Shown here: positions 1 through 7,341 of the stretch, one piece after another
How positions within the stretch are numbered: position 1 is the first letter of the stretch
Layout of the letters: each line of letters begins with the position of its first letter
Assembly (NCBI RefSeq): GCF_963666545.1
Contig: NZ_OY762899.1
Span: forward strand, 2,170,001 to 2,234,000
Direction: 5' to 3'
Length of the DNA stretch: 64,000 nt
Source of the DNA: an uncultured Bacteroides sp.
GTDB lineage: Bacteria > Bacteroidota > Bacteroidia > Bacteroidales > Bacteroidaceae
Position numbers and translations under genes: made by a program
The notes under the pieces: model-generated
What the model was told of the DNA's origin: nothing
The model's input: only the letters and a program-made list of their open reading frames with translations
The model's database searches: none

Positions 1-446
1 TCGCTTATATTTTAACTCCTGTATGGAACAATCGATGTGTTCATAGAGACCTAAAGCCGCAAAATATCATTATTAGAAATGATGGTCACCCAGTTGTATT
101 AGACTTTGGAATCGCTAGGGACTTAGACGACGAAACGATAACTCCAACAGGTTTTCAACCTTTTACTTGGAGTTTTGGGAGCCCAGAACAATACTTTTTC
201 AAAAAAGAACAAATTTCATATCGTACGGATTTCTTTTGCTTGGGAATTATTGCATATTATTTATACACACATACTTTGCCATTTGGGAAATCGAGATATG
301 CTATAGCTGAAAGCTTTACGCAGCCACAAAAAATTTACGATGTACATAACGAAGAAATGAATATATTTTTAAATATAGTCTTAAAATATAGTGTTGCAGA
401 GCGGCCAAGAACAGTTGAACAATTTATAAAATCACTAAACATATGA
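1..446 (+). CDS. Serine/threonine protein kinase, C-terminal part (5' end outside window)
   Basis: The frame is open from base 3 to the TGA at 444-446, giving about 147 residues of a Hanks-type kinase C-lobe. The catalytic loop HRDLKPQN (Asp codon at 48-50), the metal-binding DFG (Asp codon at 102-104), an SPEQ sequence in the APE position and the later D-F-x-LG helix are all intact, so the domain should be active. The N-lobe and any N-terminal partner domain are missing because the gene begins upstream of the window. Its stop overlaps the next start as ATGA, implying translational coupling with the 407-residue gene. A PP2C phosphatase is encoded about 2 kb away, so reversible phosphorylation within one module is likely (inference). 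Confidence 0.9.
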   Translation, partial: AYILTPVWNNRCVHRDLKPQNIIIRNDGHPVVLDFGIARDLDDETITPTGFQPFTWSFGSPEQYFFKKEQISYRTDFFCLGIIAYYLYTHTLPFGKSRYAIAESFTQPQKIYDVHNEEMNIFLNIVLKYSVAERPRTVEQFIKSLNI

Positions 447-1666
447 AAATAGTACAAATTTTGGGGCATAATCCTAACTGGAATATTGAAACCTTTACTC
501 AACAGAGCATCGGCGATGAATTTCTTATCACAGCATTTTCTTTTGGAAGCAAGTTTGTAGATAACAAAAGAGTTGCACCGGTATTAGATAAATCAATGCT
601 AGACCTTCAGTTTTATGGTCAAAAAAACAGTGCGTCTTTGTCAAAAGGTAAACTATCTGATTTCGATTTTCATCCTGCAAGATTTTCCGATGATGATGAA
701 GAAGCAACTAATATACGAATTAACAAATGTATAGAAGAAGCTATTGAATATCAAATATCATTAGGGTTTAAAAAAATCATAATTCCACACTTTTATGAGG
801 ATAATTATGTCGCAGGAATCACTTCCACTATAAAAGTAATTAATCAATACGTCAAGAATCACAAAAAAGAGGGAATTGAATACTTTATGACCCTACCCTT
901 AGCTTATGATATTATTCGTAATCAAGATAATGTAGAAAATCTACTATTGGAGCTAACAGATATGAGCATTATTTTTGATGGCTATTTCGTCGTTTGTGAA
1001 AACAAGCCAGAACAAGGTCATAAAATTTCTAATGACATAAAACTTATAGCCAATCTATCCCAAGTCCTCAGAGTCCTAAAATATCAAGGATTTAAAACTA
1101 TATATGGATATGCCAATTGGGATGCTATCTTTTTTCTAGCCCAAACAGACATTGATTATATAACAATCGGAACATATGAAAACCTAAGAAATTTCTCTAT
1201 AAAAAGATTTACAGAAGACACTTCAGGAGGAGCTTCTCAGGGATATTATTTTTCTGAGAAGCTTCTCAATATGGTACGTGCAAAAGATCTAATAAATATT
1301 CGTGCTAACGGAATGCTAGATATTATAGAAAACGAGCAAAATATATTTTCCGATGTGATACTGAACAAAAATTACGTTTGGAATATACACAAACCAGATG
1401 TGAATAAAAACTACCTTCTATCAATCTCATCACTGTTAAAAAAAATATCTAAAATCGCTAATATAAAAGATAGAATAATATATGTTCTATTTTTAATCCA
1501 GGAAGCTATAGAGAATTATCAAATTTTAGACGATAATTATGTCGTACTACAAAGTGAAGGCAGAAATTATCATCTAAACATCTGGTTAATGTATTTACTG
1601 AAAATAATTCAAATGAAACCTGGCGAGTTCTATACCATGTATGACAGTCAAAAAAAACGTTATTGA
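443..1666 (+). CDS. Unrecognised 407-residue protein coupled to the kinase
   Basis: I do not recognise this family. The protein is soluble, with no signal peptide or membrane segment, and is AT-rich in codon use like the rest of the island. Residues about 105-290 alternate predicted beta strands and helices (IIIPHF, IEYFMTLPL, FDGYFVV, FKTIYGYANW, DYITIGTYEN), which suggests a TIM-barrel-like fold; this is only a reading of the pattern. The C-terminal 110 residues look helical. It starts within the kinase stop (ATGA overlap), so the two are co-translated. Its 3' end overlaps the oppositely oriented nuclease-like gene by 7 bp. It could be the substrate or effector of the kinase, but nothing in the sequence proves that. 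Confidence 0.75.
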   Translation: MKIVQILGHNPNWNIETFTQQSIGDEFLITAFSFGSKFVDNKRVAPVLDKSMLDLQFYGQKNSASLSKGKLSDFDFHPARFSDDDEEATNIRINKCIEEAIEYQISLGFKKIIIPHFYEDNYVAGITSTIKVINQYVKNHKKEGIEYFMTLPLAYDIIRNQDNVENLLLELTDMSIIFDGYFVVCENKPEQGHKISNDIKLIANLSQVLRVLKYQGFKTIYGYANWDAIFFLAQTDIDYITIGTYENLRNFSIKRFTEDTSGGASQGYYFSEKLLNMVRAKDLINIRANGMLDIIENEQNIFSDVILNKNYVWNIHKPDVNKNYLLSISSLLKKISKIANIKDRIIYVLFLIQEAIENYQILDDNYVVLQSEGRNYHLNIWLMYLLKIIQMKPGEFYTMYDSQKKRY

Positions 1667-2301
1667 TACATCACAACCTCTGATAATAACATTTGCATAG
1701 TAGGATCAAGTGGTTTTTGTTTTTTAGGATGATGATATTTCTTTACCACCCCATCTATTGATATAGTTAATAGCCCAACATTCAATTTCTCGAATAGAGG
1801 TAGATTTTCTATAGCAACTTTAGAATGAGCTTCATCTAAAATAACATATGAATAATCGGCGAACCATTTATACCTATATGCTTGCATCAATGCTTTTTTC
1901 CAATTCCTGAGCTTTGCTTCAAATGCTATGTTTTTTTTAAATGATAACTCATATTTATTGCTGAAGACATAACAAGAATCGATTCTCTCTACATAGCTAC
2001 ATTCAATAAGTTTTTCCAATGACTTAGTAATATCCTGTCGTTTGCCACCTGTTATGGTTGTTATTATATCCAAAGAGACTCTTTTCTTATTTTTCACAAT
2101 CTGATATACATTTATATCAATAGAAGTCAACCTCTCTCTTTTGGCTATACTTGCAGAATCTTTAAGTTCTGCGACAACTAAATCGGCAATACCAAAACCT
2201 AAGCTAACTTCCTCCAAAACTCTTTTATTTGCAATGGTAAATTTGCTGGAAAAAGAAATTTTAAATAGATTTACCAATTCTTGTTCTGTATTAAAGCCCA
2301 T
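1660..2301 (-). CDS. PD-(D/E)XK nuclease-like protein with internal winged-helix segment
   Basis: 213 residues. Asp40 in GFGIAD is followed about 90 residues later by a strand with FEAK (Glu128, Lys130), then a helix carrying Gln140, Tyr142 and Tyr144 ahead of a short strand. That order (D ... ExK ... QxxxY) is typical of the PD-(D/E)XK nuclease fold. Between the two halves, residues about 57-115 read like a winged helix (ITTITGGKRQDITKSLEKL), an insertion that could bind DNA or a partner. The ATG lies 11 bp inside the end of the phosphatase gene, so both are probably translated from one mRNA. The nuclease assignment rests on motif spacing, not on a database match; an inactive member of the fold is also possible. 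Confidence 0.65.
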   Translation of the reverse strand: MGFNTEQELVNLFKISFSSKFTIANKRVLEEVSLGFGIADLVVAELKDSASIAKRERLTSIDINVYQIVKNKKRVSLDIITTITGGKRQDITKSLEKLIECSYVERIDSCYVFSNKYELSFKKNIAFEAKLRNWKKALMQAYRYKWFADYSYVILDEAHSKVAIENLPLFEKLNVGLLTISIDGVVKKYHHPKKQKPLDPTMQMLLSEVVMYQ

Positions 2302-2965
2302 TTTGTTTTATCATTATATACGTTGAATCATCATTGTTTTTATTTGTTTGTAACCTATTGATGGCATTTATAATGTTCTTGTTACGCTTATATTGAAAAA
2401 TCATAAAATACTTTTTTATATTTTCTTCCATAAGGGTATAAAAACCATCAGAACATATTAAAAAGTTTTGTTGCATATCAACTTCTTTTTGCATTATATC
2501 ATTTAACATCAACTCCTCTAGACCTATATATCTAGTTAGCACACGATTATTTCCTGGTAAATTATCATCCACTGTCAATGGCTCCAAAAATGAATTTGAG
2601 AAAGAATAAATCCTAGAGTCTCCAACGTTAACAATAAAAGCTTTATTTGAGTCAAAATGAAGCAACAAAACACTACATGTAGTTTTCCCATCTATAGAAG
2701 AAGCCAAAGATGACAAATGCATATCATAAATCAATTCATCTAATTTAATATCTGAATTTAGATATGAATGATAATTTATATCTAAAAACCTCTTGCAATA
2801 TTGAATATAATCAATACTTCTATTTAGTGAACTAACCCCATCAAATAAAATGAAAATACTATACGTAGAGGTACACATAAACCAAATGTCATCTTGATTC
2901 TGCATACGTGCTATTCCTTGCAAAGAATTACATACAATAACTATATCTTTATCATTCTTGATCAT
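2291..2965 (-). CDS. PP2C-family serine/threonine protein phosphatase
   Basis: 224 residues covering only a PP2C domain. The metal-binding and catalytic signatures are all present: NQDD (Asp25-Asp26), FDGV (Asp42-Gly43), VGDSR (115-118), CSDG (Asp173) and the terminal NDDST (Asp212-Asp213). It should remove phosphate from Ser/Thr residues using two metal ions. It is the first gene of a two-gene unit with the nuclease-like gene (11-bp overlap), which converges on the kinase unit. The pairing of a kinase and a PP2C phosphatase within 3 kb suggests they act on the same target. No transmembrane segment is seen, so it is cytoplasmic. Confidence 0.88.
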   Translation of the reverse strand: MIKNDKDIVIVCNSLQGIARMQNQDDIWFMCTSTYSIFILFDGVSSLNRSIDYIQYCKRFLDINYHSYLNSDIKLDELIYDMHLSSLASSIDGKTTCSVLLLHFDSNKAFIVNVGDSRIYSFSNSFLEPLTVDDNLPGNNRVLTRYIGLEELMLNDIMQKEVDMQQNFLICSDGFYTLMEENIKKYFMIFQYKRNKNIINAINRLQTNKNNDDSTYIMIKQNGL

Positions 2966-2988
2966 ATAAACAAATTATCTATCGGTTA

Positions 2989-2996
2989 CAAAGTTA
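2989..2996 (-). promoter_or_regulatory. -7 box for the phosphatase/nuclease unit
   Basis: On the minus strand the sequence TAACTTTG fits the Bacteroidetes TAnnTTTG -7 box. It lies about 24 bp upstream of the phosphatase ATG. No clear -33 TTG is visible. The remaining bases up to 3250 hold no gene that I can support. Confidence 0.5.
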
Positions 2997-3250
2997 CATT
3001 TTTTTTGTAGAAAAGCTTCGAGTATCACCACTAAATGGAAGATATCATTCATTAACAATACATTAGAATGATAATCAGCTAGTATAGTAACAACAAGCAC
3101 ACAATTTAGATGTTCAAAAAAAACAGTGCAACTTTACTTCTATTAATTTAAGGGTATATACTTACGCCTCCTAGACACTAAAATAACTATAGAAATCCAA
3201 TTACATAAGTATAAAAAATAGAACGATGGAAATATTATTTCCCAATAGTT

Positions 3251-4105
3251 CTATATATGAAAAATATTTTTGACTTTAGTCTCCTTTTCTAAATAATACT
3301 TTATAGTTTCCATTTTGTCATCAACATTCTTCATGGCGCCTGCATACTCTTTGAATATCTGGCTAAAACCTTCCTGATCTATGTCCCATTGCCTTTTTAA
3401 AGCATTGTATCTCATTATGACATCTTTAACTTCATTAAAATACAGAGATGGACGATCAGGTATCTCTTTTTCAATTGGTCTAACGAGAGTTTTAAATATT
3501 AATGTTTTCACTTTTCCGCTGCTAACTCTTTTTTCACATTCTGAAATATAATTTTTTACGGCATTAATAATAAAATTACATAATTCAATTTCATCGCTTT
3601 CATATTCAGCCCTATGAGAATCTACGTCTTTTATTAAACTTATCAACTTTAGATAACAATCATTACAACGTTCTATAATATTTCTATATGATTTACAATA
3701 GTCTTCATATTTTTCTTTAATATGAGATGGTATTTGGGTTAAGTATTCCAATGAGTTTATTAATTTGTATACATTATCTTTCTGCTTTTCAATATTTTTA
3801 TTGTTATCAATACTATTAATAACAAATATGTATATATATATTTCCAAACTTATAGAGCTTAACTTATTATATGATAATGCTAAATACTCAAATCTTTCAG
3901 GGTTAATGTCTTCTGAAAGCCTTATGGCTTTTGATAATTTATAAAGCCCATTATACTGTTTCTCCAAGGAGCTATGGGCTGAAAGTATCCATGAAAATAT
4001 GACATATCTAAAGTTCTTTGTTTCTTCAATTTTTTGCAGCTTATTGGCATGCCAATTCCAAACTAATCCTAATATAAGAATGACAAATGGTATCAATACA
4101 TTCAT
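3251..4105 (-). CDS. Membrane-anchored helical protein of unknown function
   Basis: 284 residues. Residues about 3-18 are a single hydrophobic segment, after which the protein is highly charged and mostly helical, with Lys/Glu-rich stretches that could form coiled coils (for example about 95-160 and 225-275). No enzymatic motif is seen. The start lies 2 bp after the stop of the XRE regulator gene, so the two form an operon. In mobile elements such regulator-membrane protein pairs are often accessory or defence genes, but I cannot assign a role here. Confidence 0.7.
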   Translation of the reverse strand: MNVLIPFVILILGLVWNWHANKLQKIEETKNFRYVIFSWILSAHSSLEKQYNGLYKLSKAIRLSEDINPERFEYLALSYNKLSSISLEIYIYIFVINSIDNNKNIEKQKDNVYKLINSLEYLTQIPSHIKEKYEDYCKSYRNIIERCNDCYLKLISLIKDVDSHRAEYESDEIELCNFIINAVKNYISECEKRVSSGKVKTLIFKTLVRPIEKEIPDRPSLYFNEVKDVIMRYNALKRQWDIDQEGFSQIFKEYAGAMKNVDDKMETIKYYLEKETKVKNIFHI

Positions 4106-4107
4106 GG

Positions 4108-4362
4108 CTACCCCATTTTAATATTAATACTTTTTCCACAATGAGGGCACGTAAGTTGAGCCGTATCATGTTTAGGCTGTTCAAAGAGTTCTGTTACGGG
4201 AACACCCAAGGCATTGGCTATCTTTTCCAATGTTTCAAGACTAGGCGTTGTTTTACCATTTGCAATATTACTCATGGACGGTTGAGCCATACCGACACTA
4301 CTTGCAAGAAAGACAACTGTCATCTTTTTCTCTTTTAATACTTCTTTTATTCTTAAGTCCAT
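4108..4362 (-). CDS. XRE-family (Cro/CI-type) helix-turn-helix regulator with C-terminal CPHC
   Basis: 84 residues from the ATG at 4362 (MDLRIKEVL); an upstream in-frame start at 4389 would add nine residues that overlap the promoter, so I prefer the inner start. Residues about 5-60 form an HTH_3 domain (VVFLASSVGMAQPSMSNIANG, then SLETLEKIANALGV). The C terminus carries CPHCGKS, one half of a possible zinc knuckle, which could dimerise around a metal. It precedes the membrane protein gene by 2 bp and probably autoregulates through the palindrome at 4401-4419 (inference). Confidence 0.85.
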   Translation of the reverse strand: MDLRIKEVLKEKKMTVVFLASSVGMAQPSMSNIANGKTTPSLETLEKIANALGVPVTELFEQPKHDTAQLTCPHCGKSINIKMG

Positions 4363-4386
4363 ATTATAACGTTTTAGATTATAGCG

Positions 4387-4394
4387 CAAATATA
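4387..4394 (-). promoter_or_regulatory. -7 box for the XRE regulator operon
   Basis: TATATTTG on the minus strand matches TAnnTTTG and lies about 25 bp upstream of the preferred ATG at 4362. This position supports the inner start codon. Confidence 0.5.
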
Positions 4395-4400
4395 TGATAT

Positions 4401-4419
4401 TATAATTACATACATTATA
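4401..4419. promoter_or_regulatory. Palindrome, candidate XRE operator
   Basis: TATAAT and ATTATA arms of 6 bp flank a 7-bp centre. The site sits just upstream of the regulator's -7 box, where a bound repressor would block its promoter. AT-rich palindromes arise by chance in such DNA, so this is tentative. Confidence 0.3.
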
Positions 4420-4467
4420 AAAAAGCGTTAAATATCACACTACACCTAATAATTGCTTGCTGTACAT

Positions 4468-4498
4468 TTTGATAATATAACTTACAACCTTATATTTG
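4468..4498 (+). promoter_or_regulatory. Promoter for the small-gene run
   Basis: TTTG at 4468-4471 and TATATTTG at 4491-4498 are separated by 19 bp, the usual Bacteroidetes -33/-7 spacing. The first ATG downstream is at 4542. The promoter is divergent from that of the XRE operon. Confidence 0.55.
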
Positions 4499-4541
4499 CA
4501 ATGTAAATATAACGACTTACATAATAAGCAATATACGAATC

Positions 4542-4706
4542 ATGAATAAAGAACTCTTATACCAAATGTGCAAAGAATACGAGCAAGTACTTTCAATGAC
4601 TGAAGGTGAGGTATTAGCAAAGTACGAAGAGGACAAAGCAAGTTGTATTGCTTCTTTTGAGGCTGAGATTGATTATTGGGAAAATTATTTCGGATATAAG
4701 TACTAA
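4542..4706 (+). CDS. Small acidic protein, 54 residues
   Basis: The frame runs from ATG 4542 to TAA 4704-4706 and starts MNKELLYQMC. The product is acidic, with an amphipathic helical look (KEYEQVLSMTEGEVLAKYEED). It follows a well-formed promoter and precedes the WYL_2/SH3 gene by 19 bp, so it is likely the first gene of a small operon. No known family recognised. Small acidic proteins of this type are common in Bacteroidales mobile elements. Confidence 0.6.
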   Translation: MNKELLYQMCKEYEQVLSMTEGEVLAKYEEDKASCIASFEAEIDYWENYFGYKY

Positions 4707-4725
4707 CACATAAAATACTAAGATT

Positions 4726-5055
4726 ATGGCAACGAATTTTAAAAATCAAATGAGAGAATTAATGAATCAAAGTTGGATGCTTGTTAAGGTGTATGGTTTC
4801 TCAATGGCTGATGCTATGAAGCAAGCATGGCAAGTCCTGAAACTGAAAGCTGCATTAAAGAAAGGTATAGTCAAGTTCTACTATCAAAAACTAGATGGGA
4901 CTATTCGTACTGCATGGGGTACTTTGAAAGATGGTTTGGTACCTGAGACAAAGAACACAGAGCGCAAGAAGAATGAGAGCCTCATCACATATTATGATAA
5001 TGAAAAAGCCTCTTACAGAAGCTTCAAAATAGCAAATTTCATCAAAATAGGATAA
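4726..5055 (+). CDS. DUF2693 / WYL_2, SH3 beta-barrel fold protein
   Basis: 109 residues. The N-terminal 45 residues are helical (MADAMKQAWQVLKLKAAL), followed by a beta-rich part beginning KFYYQKLDGTIRTAWGTL and ending in a Tyr-rich tail (LITYYDNEKASYRSFK). That arrangement matches the Bacteroidales SH3-barrel family known as DUF2693 or WYL_2. The molecular function is not known; members sit in plasmid, phage and conjugative element gene runs. It lies 19 bp after the 54-residue gene and 49 bp before the next small gene, all in one direction. Confidence 0.75.
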   Translation: MATNFKNQMRELMNQSWMLVKVYGFSMADAMKQAWQVLKLKAALKKGIVKFYYQKLDGTIRTAWGTLKDGLVPETKNTERKKNESLITYYDNEKASYRSFKIANFIKIG

Positions 5056-5104
5056 TTAACCCGATGGGGTAATTATAAGTTGCCCCGTCATAAAAATATA
5101 AATC

Positions 5105-5356
5105 ATGAATAAGAAGCAGGTCATAGTTGATATGAATAACCCGTATGTAAAAGCATTAATGAAATCGTTTGAAACCTTTATGTTAGAAGAGTGTGACGGA
5201 TTCCTTTCAACAGAAGAAAGATTGATTATTAGCATAAAGAAAGCCCGAATTCTTTTTGAATCTGAAAGAATGGAACTTATTCAAAAATCAGCTCTACCAG
5301 CATTTGAGGCGATAACTACAACAAGGTATCAACTGGTCTTTAATAAGCGTGACTAA
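5105..5356 (+). CDS. Small hypothetical protein, 83 residues
   Basis: Mostly helical, with no signal peptide and no motif that I recognise. A central stretch (DGFLSTEERLIISIKKARILFESERM) looks amphipathic. It is co-oriented with the preceding WYL_2 gene and the following broken gene, so the run is probably one transcription unit of the integrated element. Confidence 0.6.
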   Translation: MNKKQVIVDMNNPYVKALMKSFETFMLEECDGFLSTEERLIISIKKARILFESERMELIQKSALPAFEAITTTRYQLVFNKRD

Positions 5357-5418
5357 AAGTATTTAAGCGTAACCAGACCGACATCGGTTTTCTTGATCGG
5401 CCATAAATTTTATTAATT

Positions 5419-5640
5419 ATGGAAAGAATAAACGTAGAAGTATCACAGCAAGCTAAAGATTGAATTGAACGTTTTCAATACTGCAAAGAAGATACTAACA
5501 GAGAAAGAGCAGCCGTACAAAGAATTGCCGCTTCTATAATAGATAACTGGATAAGCGATAATTTGACCGACTCAGAGGCAAAAGACTTTCTCACGACATT
5601 ACGCAATGCAGATAGTATTATTGAATCGTTAGGTGGATAA
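5419..5640 (+). pseudogene. Small gene interrupted by an in-frame TGA
   Basis: From ATG 5419 the frame reads MERINVEVSQQAKD, then TGA at 5461-5463, then continues without another stop to TAA 5638-5640 (73 codons including the TGA). The part after the TGA is clearly protein-like (CKEDTNRERAAVQRIAASI, DNWISDNLTDSEAKDF). One base change in a Trp or Arg codon would explain the stop. It is either a recent nonsense mutation or, less likely, a recoded or re-initiated gene. Function unknown; it sits in line with the other small element genes. Confidence 0.6.
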
Positions 5641-5724
5641 AACGACGTAGGCAGTAGAGATAGTAAGCCCGGTTTCAAGCATACCGGGCAAATTTCATAT
5701 ATCAACGAACTAACAGACGCAATT

Positions 5725-6120
5725 ATGAAGAAAGAGACACTTTACCTGATTATCAAACAGGCTTATTTTGATGAAATTATTGCCGGTACAAAAAGGACTG
5801 AGTATCGAGAGATCAAAGAAGGTATCACCGCCAACCGGTACTTACTGAAAGACAGAAACGGTAAGTACGTATTAAACCCAGAAGTTACAGAGGTGGAGCA
5901 AGATTATTTCATTGATGATTATAATAACGGAAATTTCCCATTCATGCCTAGAGAGTATAAGTATCTGGCACTGACAGTTGGTTACGCAAAAGAACGTAAT
6001 ACCGCAATAGTAGAAGTTATTGGATATTCTTTCGAGCCTCACATGATCCGAGGCAATTTATACGCTTTCTGGATGATAGTTTACCATTTGGGCAAAGTGA
6101 TTGAAGTACATAGAAAGTAA
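5725..6120 (+). CDS. ASCH-domain protein
   Basis: 131 residues. The N terminus contains the ASCH signature region: IKQAYFDEIIAGTKRTEYRE, with the Gly-Thr-Lys and Glu-x-Arg residues typical of this beta-barrel fold, related to PUA domains. ASCH proteins are thought to bind RNA or modified nucleosides; some have nuclease or amidohydrolase activity. Residues about 75-110 complete the barrel (YKYLALTVGYA, AIVEVIGYSF). It is the last gene of the co-oriented run before the repeat cluster. In mobile elements it could modify host translation or act in phage conflict, but that is inference. Confidence 0.75.
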   Translation: MKKETLYLIIKQAYFDEIIAGTKRTEYREIKEGITANRYLLKDRNGKYVLNPEVTEVEQDYFIDDYNNGNFPFMPREYKYLALTVGYAKERNTAIVEVIGYSFEPHMIRGNLYAFWMIVYHLGKVIEVHRK

Positions 6121-6140
6121 TACCCGAGTTATCTGAGGCT

Positions 6141-6323
6141 TTAGCGTGTGCGCATAGGTGTGCACTATAAGAAAATAACGGCAAGGTTACGGCAAGGATA
6201 AAAATATATCAAGTCTTAGCGTGCGTACACGCATGCACAAAGTTATGTTTGAGCGCAGAGAGAAACTGTTATGGCAATATTCGTAATTATCTTAAGTGTT
6301 AGTGCACGCACATATGCGCAAAG
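6141..6323. repeat. Three imperfect copies of an alternating purine-pyrimidine repeat
   Basis: Copies lie at about 6141-6166, 6216-6240 and 6299-6323. Each begins TTAG and continues with near-perfect alternation of G/A and C/T such as GCGTGCGTACACGCATGCAC. Copies 2 and 3 both end in CAAAG. Such alternation can adopt Z-DNA and is internally self-complementary. The repeats fill a 300-bp gap otherwise without a firm gene. Role unknown; binding sites for an element-encoded protein or phase-variable control are options. Confidence 0.6.
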
Positions 6324-6391
6324 ATACTATTGAGATGATTGCCTACGTTCTGCAAGATAGAAGAGAGGAGAAAAACCCAAGAAGAGCATAA
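6314..6391 (+). CDS. Possible 25-residue peptide starting inside repeat copy 3
   Basis: The frame ATG 6314 to TAA 6389-6391 begins MRKDTIEMIA and ends in a charged tail (EEKNPRRA). It has a reasonable amino acid composition but is too short to be sure of. The start codon lies within the third alternating repeat. Confidence 0.25.
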   Translation: MRKDTIEMIAYVLQDRREEKNPRRA

Positions 6392-6420
6392 TCAATTCAG
6401 CAACATTGGAATAAACACAT

Positions 6421-7323
6421 TCAAGAAGTAATACATGTATCTTTTGGCAACGTCTTTTCGTATGCTGATTGAGCATACAAATTTCTGTGATCCTCTTCAA
6501 CTAGTAATTCAAAGCGCATATTCTTCAACAGAGCATACTTTTCTATTAATGGCTTAAACTTGTCTATTCCATTACTTGATAAACAATTATAAAAAAGCCA
6601 TATAAGCTCATATCTGGATAGTTGTGCTCTTACCATACTTGTATATTGATAGCGATCTTCAAATGAATTTAGAAGCAATGGAGATTCGTCTACAAATTTG
6701 ATGATACGATATAAATGCCTAAAATAATAATCAAAATATGGAGCTAAATTGGTCTGGCTATAAATCGTATAATTAAAATTACTTATTGCTTGTTTTAGGC
6801 CTCCTTGATAAGATTTTTGCTTACCATTAACGGTAAATATCGTATTAACTTCAGCATAAAAAAAGCCAAATACTTCTCTCCCATTATAGAGCTTTTCAGA
6901 AATAGTACTTGGATCTTTGACAGCAGCTATCAGACCTTGTGTCATTGTAGGCTGGGTATACTGTAAATTTTGAATAATTGTTTGTTGCAGACTAAGCATA
7001 TTAAAAAAAGTACTTTCAAACCGTTGACGTTTTAAAGTCTCGTTCTGCTGTTCAAACTCATGCTTTTGTCCCTCCAATTCTTCACGGGTTTGCTTTAGCT
7101 CATCTCGTTGAAGTTCCAATTCTTTCTTCTGTAGGAAGATAGCATACACTACTCCAGCAAAAGCCACAGCTGAGAATAACCCACTTGCAACACCAGCACT
7201 ACCTCCAAATTCATTTGGCTTATCCGATAATAAATTACTCAGCAATAGGATGATAGTATATACAACAACGCAGACACCAATGAGCAACAACAAGCTCACA
7301 TTCTCTCTTATCCATTTTCCCAT
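6421..7323 (-). CDS. Putative phage abortive infection protein (putAbiC family)
   Basis: 300 residues from ATG 7323 (MGKWIRENVS); a longer frame begins at a TTG that overlaps the promoter, so I reject it. Two transmembrane helices lie at about 9-30 and 44-62, followed by a coiled coil (about 65-105, rich in Lys, Glu and Gln). The rest shows the conserved core of the putative AbiC family: FFNMLSLQQ, GREVFGFFYAE, YFRHLYRIIKFVDES, MVRAQLSRYELIWLFYNCL and KNMRFE. AbiC in Lactococcus aborts phage growth by an unclear mechanism; membrane anchoring suggests action at the envelope. It stands alone under its own promoter and is the gene closest to the tRNA-Arg junction, a common place for defence cargo. 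Confidence 0.8.
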   Translation of the reverse strand: MGKWIRENVSLLLLIGVCVVVYTIILLLSNLLSDKPNEFGGSAGVASGLFSAVAFAGVVYAIFLQKKELELQRDELKQTREELEGQKHEFEQQNETLKRQRFESTFFNMLSLQQTIIQNLQYTQPTMTQGLIAAVKDPSTISEKLYNGREVFGFFYAEVNTIFTVNGKQKSYQGGLKQAISNFNYTIYSQTNLAPYFDYYFRHLYRIIKFVDESPLLLNSFEDRYQYTSMVRAQLSRYELIWLFYNCLSSNGIDKFKPLIEKYALLKNMRFELLVEEDHRNLYAQSAYEKTLPKDTCITS

Positions 7324-7341
7324 AGTACATTTGATTTTCCC

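Noticed and set aside
4540-4749. 69-residue minus-strand ORF
   Set aside because: Opposite the 54-residue plus-strand gene, which has a promoter and better composition.
6141-6323. CRISPR or tandem repeat array
   Set aside because: Copies are imperfect, unevenly spaced (75 and 83 bp) and built of simple alternation rather than a fixed unit.
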